Positions 5,094 through 5,461 of a stretch of DNA of 5,461 nucleotides are shown in pieces. The stretch comes from JASFEQ01 sp050122535 (GTDB taxonomy: Bacteria > Desulfobacterota > DSM-4660 > Desulfatiglandales > HGW-15). The stretch covers positions 1-5,461 of the forward strand of contig JASFIT010000330.1 of assembly GCA_050122535.1 (NCBI GenBank), read 5' to 3'. The notes beneath the pieces were generated by a model. That model searched no databases. It was not told the DNA's origin and was given only the letters and a program-made list of their open reading frames with translations. Within the stretch, counting starts at the first letter, position 1; each line of letters starts with the position of its first letter. Position numbers and translations under genes: made by a program.

Positions 5094-5461
5094 TTAAGAT
5101 GTCTCTTTTCCAAGGGAATCTCCAAGTCCCTCCATAAGCCTCTGAAACTGATCAGTCTGTTTTTCTACAAGATCTTGATAGCCCTTGACTATCTTACCCA
5201 AATCAGCGCCTTTTGCCACCACGAGCATCCGCAAATGCTTTATGGTCTCCTCCTGCTCGGCAACCTCCTCTTTGAGCGCCTCGTATTTCTTGACCAGCTC
5301 GAGATGCTCATGTCTTGGAACGACTCCGAAGAGTTTTAGGTAATGTTCAAAAGACTTTTGGAAATCTTTTGCTGCCTTTTCCCATGTCTTTACATAGTCG
5401 GGAGCACTTTCAGGGATGCGGTCTAATTCATAGAACTTCCGGAACATGGCAGTCAGATCCT
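5094..5461 (-). CDS. Helical coiled-coil protein resembling the PhaE C-terminus, possible PHA-associated protein (partial)
   Basis: The frame ends at TAA 5094-5096 and stays open to the window edge, so the visible 121 residues are a C-terminal part unless the ATG at 5447 is the start. That ATG has only AGGA at a long 10-nt spacing, and sensible protein (DLTA) precedes it, so I favour a start outside the window. The sequence is almost wholly charged helix with no membrane segment. Counting from that Met, LFGVVPRHEHLELVKKYEAL (42-61) and the following EEV lie in register with MFQMPTNKEMDELYKEIYEL and KKV of PhaE, sharing F, E, EL, K, L, K and V. This suggests a PhaE- or phasin-like granule protein or second synthase subunit; a plain coiled-coil protein is the alternative. 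It converges on phaJ with a 4-bp gap. Confidence 0.65.
   Translation of the reverse strand, partial: DLTAMFRKFYELDRIPESAPDYVKTWEKAAKDFQKSFEHYLKLFGVVPRHEHLELVKKYEALKEEVAEQEETIKHLRMLVVAKGADLGKIVKGYQDLVEKQTDQFQRLMEGLGDSLGKETS

Overview
The window carries a polyhydroxyalkanoate (PHA) storage locus. Its core is a rightward gene set, phaE - phaC - tandem-GAF protein - phaJ (MaoC-type hydratase). On the left it is flanked by a divergent, truncated iron-dependent alcohol dehydrogenase of the hydroxyacid-oxoacid transhydrogenase type. On the right a convergent gene, which runs off the window edge, encodes a helical protein whose sequence resembles the PhaE C-terminus. The two-subunit PhaE+PhaC arrangement marks a class III PHA synthase. 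Moderate GC, strong Shine-Dalgarno sequences, a long repeat-laden intergenic region and the style of the proteins suggest a Desulfobacterota-like (deltaproteobacterial) anaerobe. That taxonomic reading is inference; no marker gene is present.

Layout: 1-607 (minus), 5' part of the dehydrogenase gene. 608-1317, about 710 bp without a convincing gene, holding a G/C-rich hairpin repeat, a 15-bp palindrome, a 134-bp palindromic intergenic element with nested hairpins, a second nested stem-loop, a weak hairpin plus T-tract, and a candidate promoter and TetR-type operator before phaE. 1318-2232, phaE. 2233-2301, a short gap with a 9-bp tandem repeat. 2302-3501, phaC with an intact Cys/Asp/His triad and a Lys-rich C-terminal extension. 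3498-4538, a protein made of two GAF domains, overlapping phaC by ATGA. 4539-4654, a gap filled by two opposed arrays of an 8-bp repeat. 4655-5089, phaJ. 5094-5461 (minus), the PhaE-tail-like gene.

How the genes fit together: PhaJ would make (R)-3-hydroxyacyl-CoA from trans-2-enoyl-CoA (beta-oxidation intermediates), and PhaEC would polymerise it at the granule surface. The transhydrogenase acts in its known family on 4-hydroxybutyrate, itself a possible PHA monomer. The tandem-GAF protein has no output domain but is translationally coupled to the synthase, so it is the best candidate here for an undescribed control component. No phaA, phaB or depolymerase gene is visible in the window.
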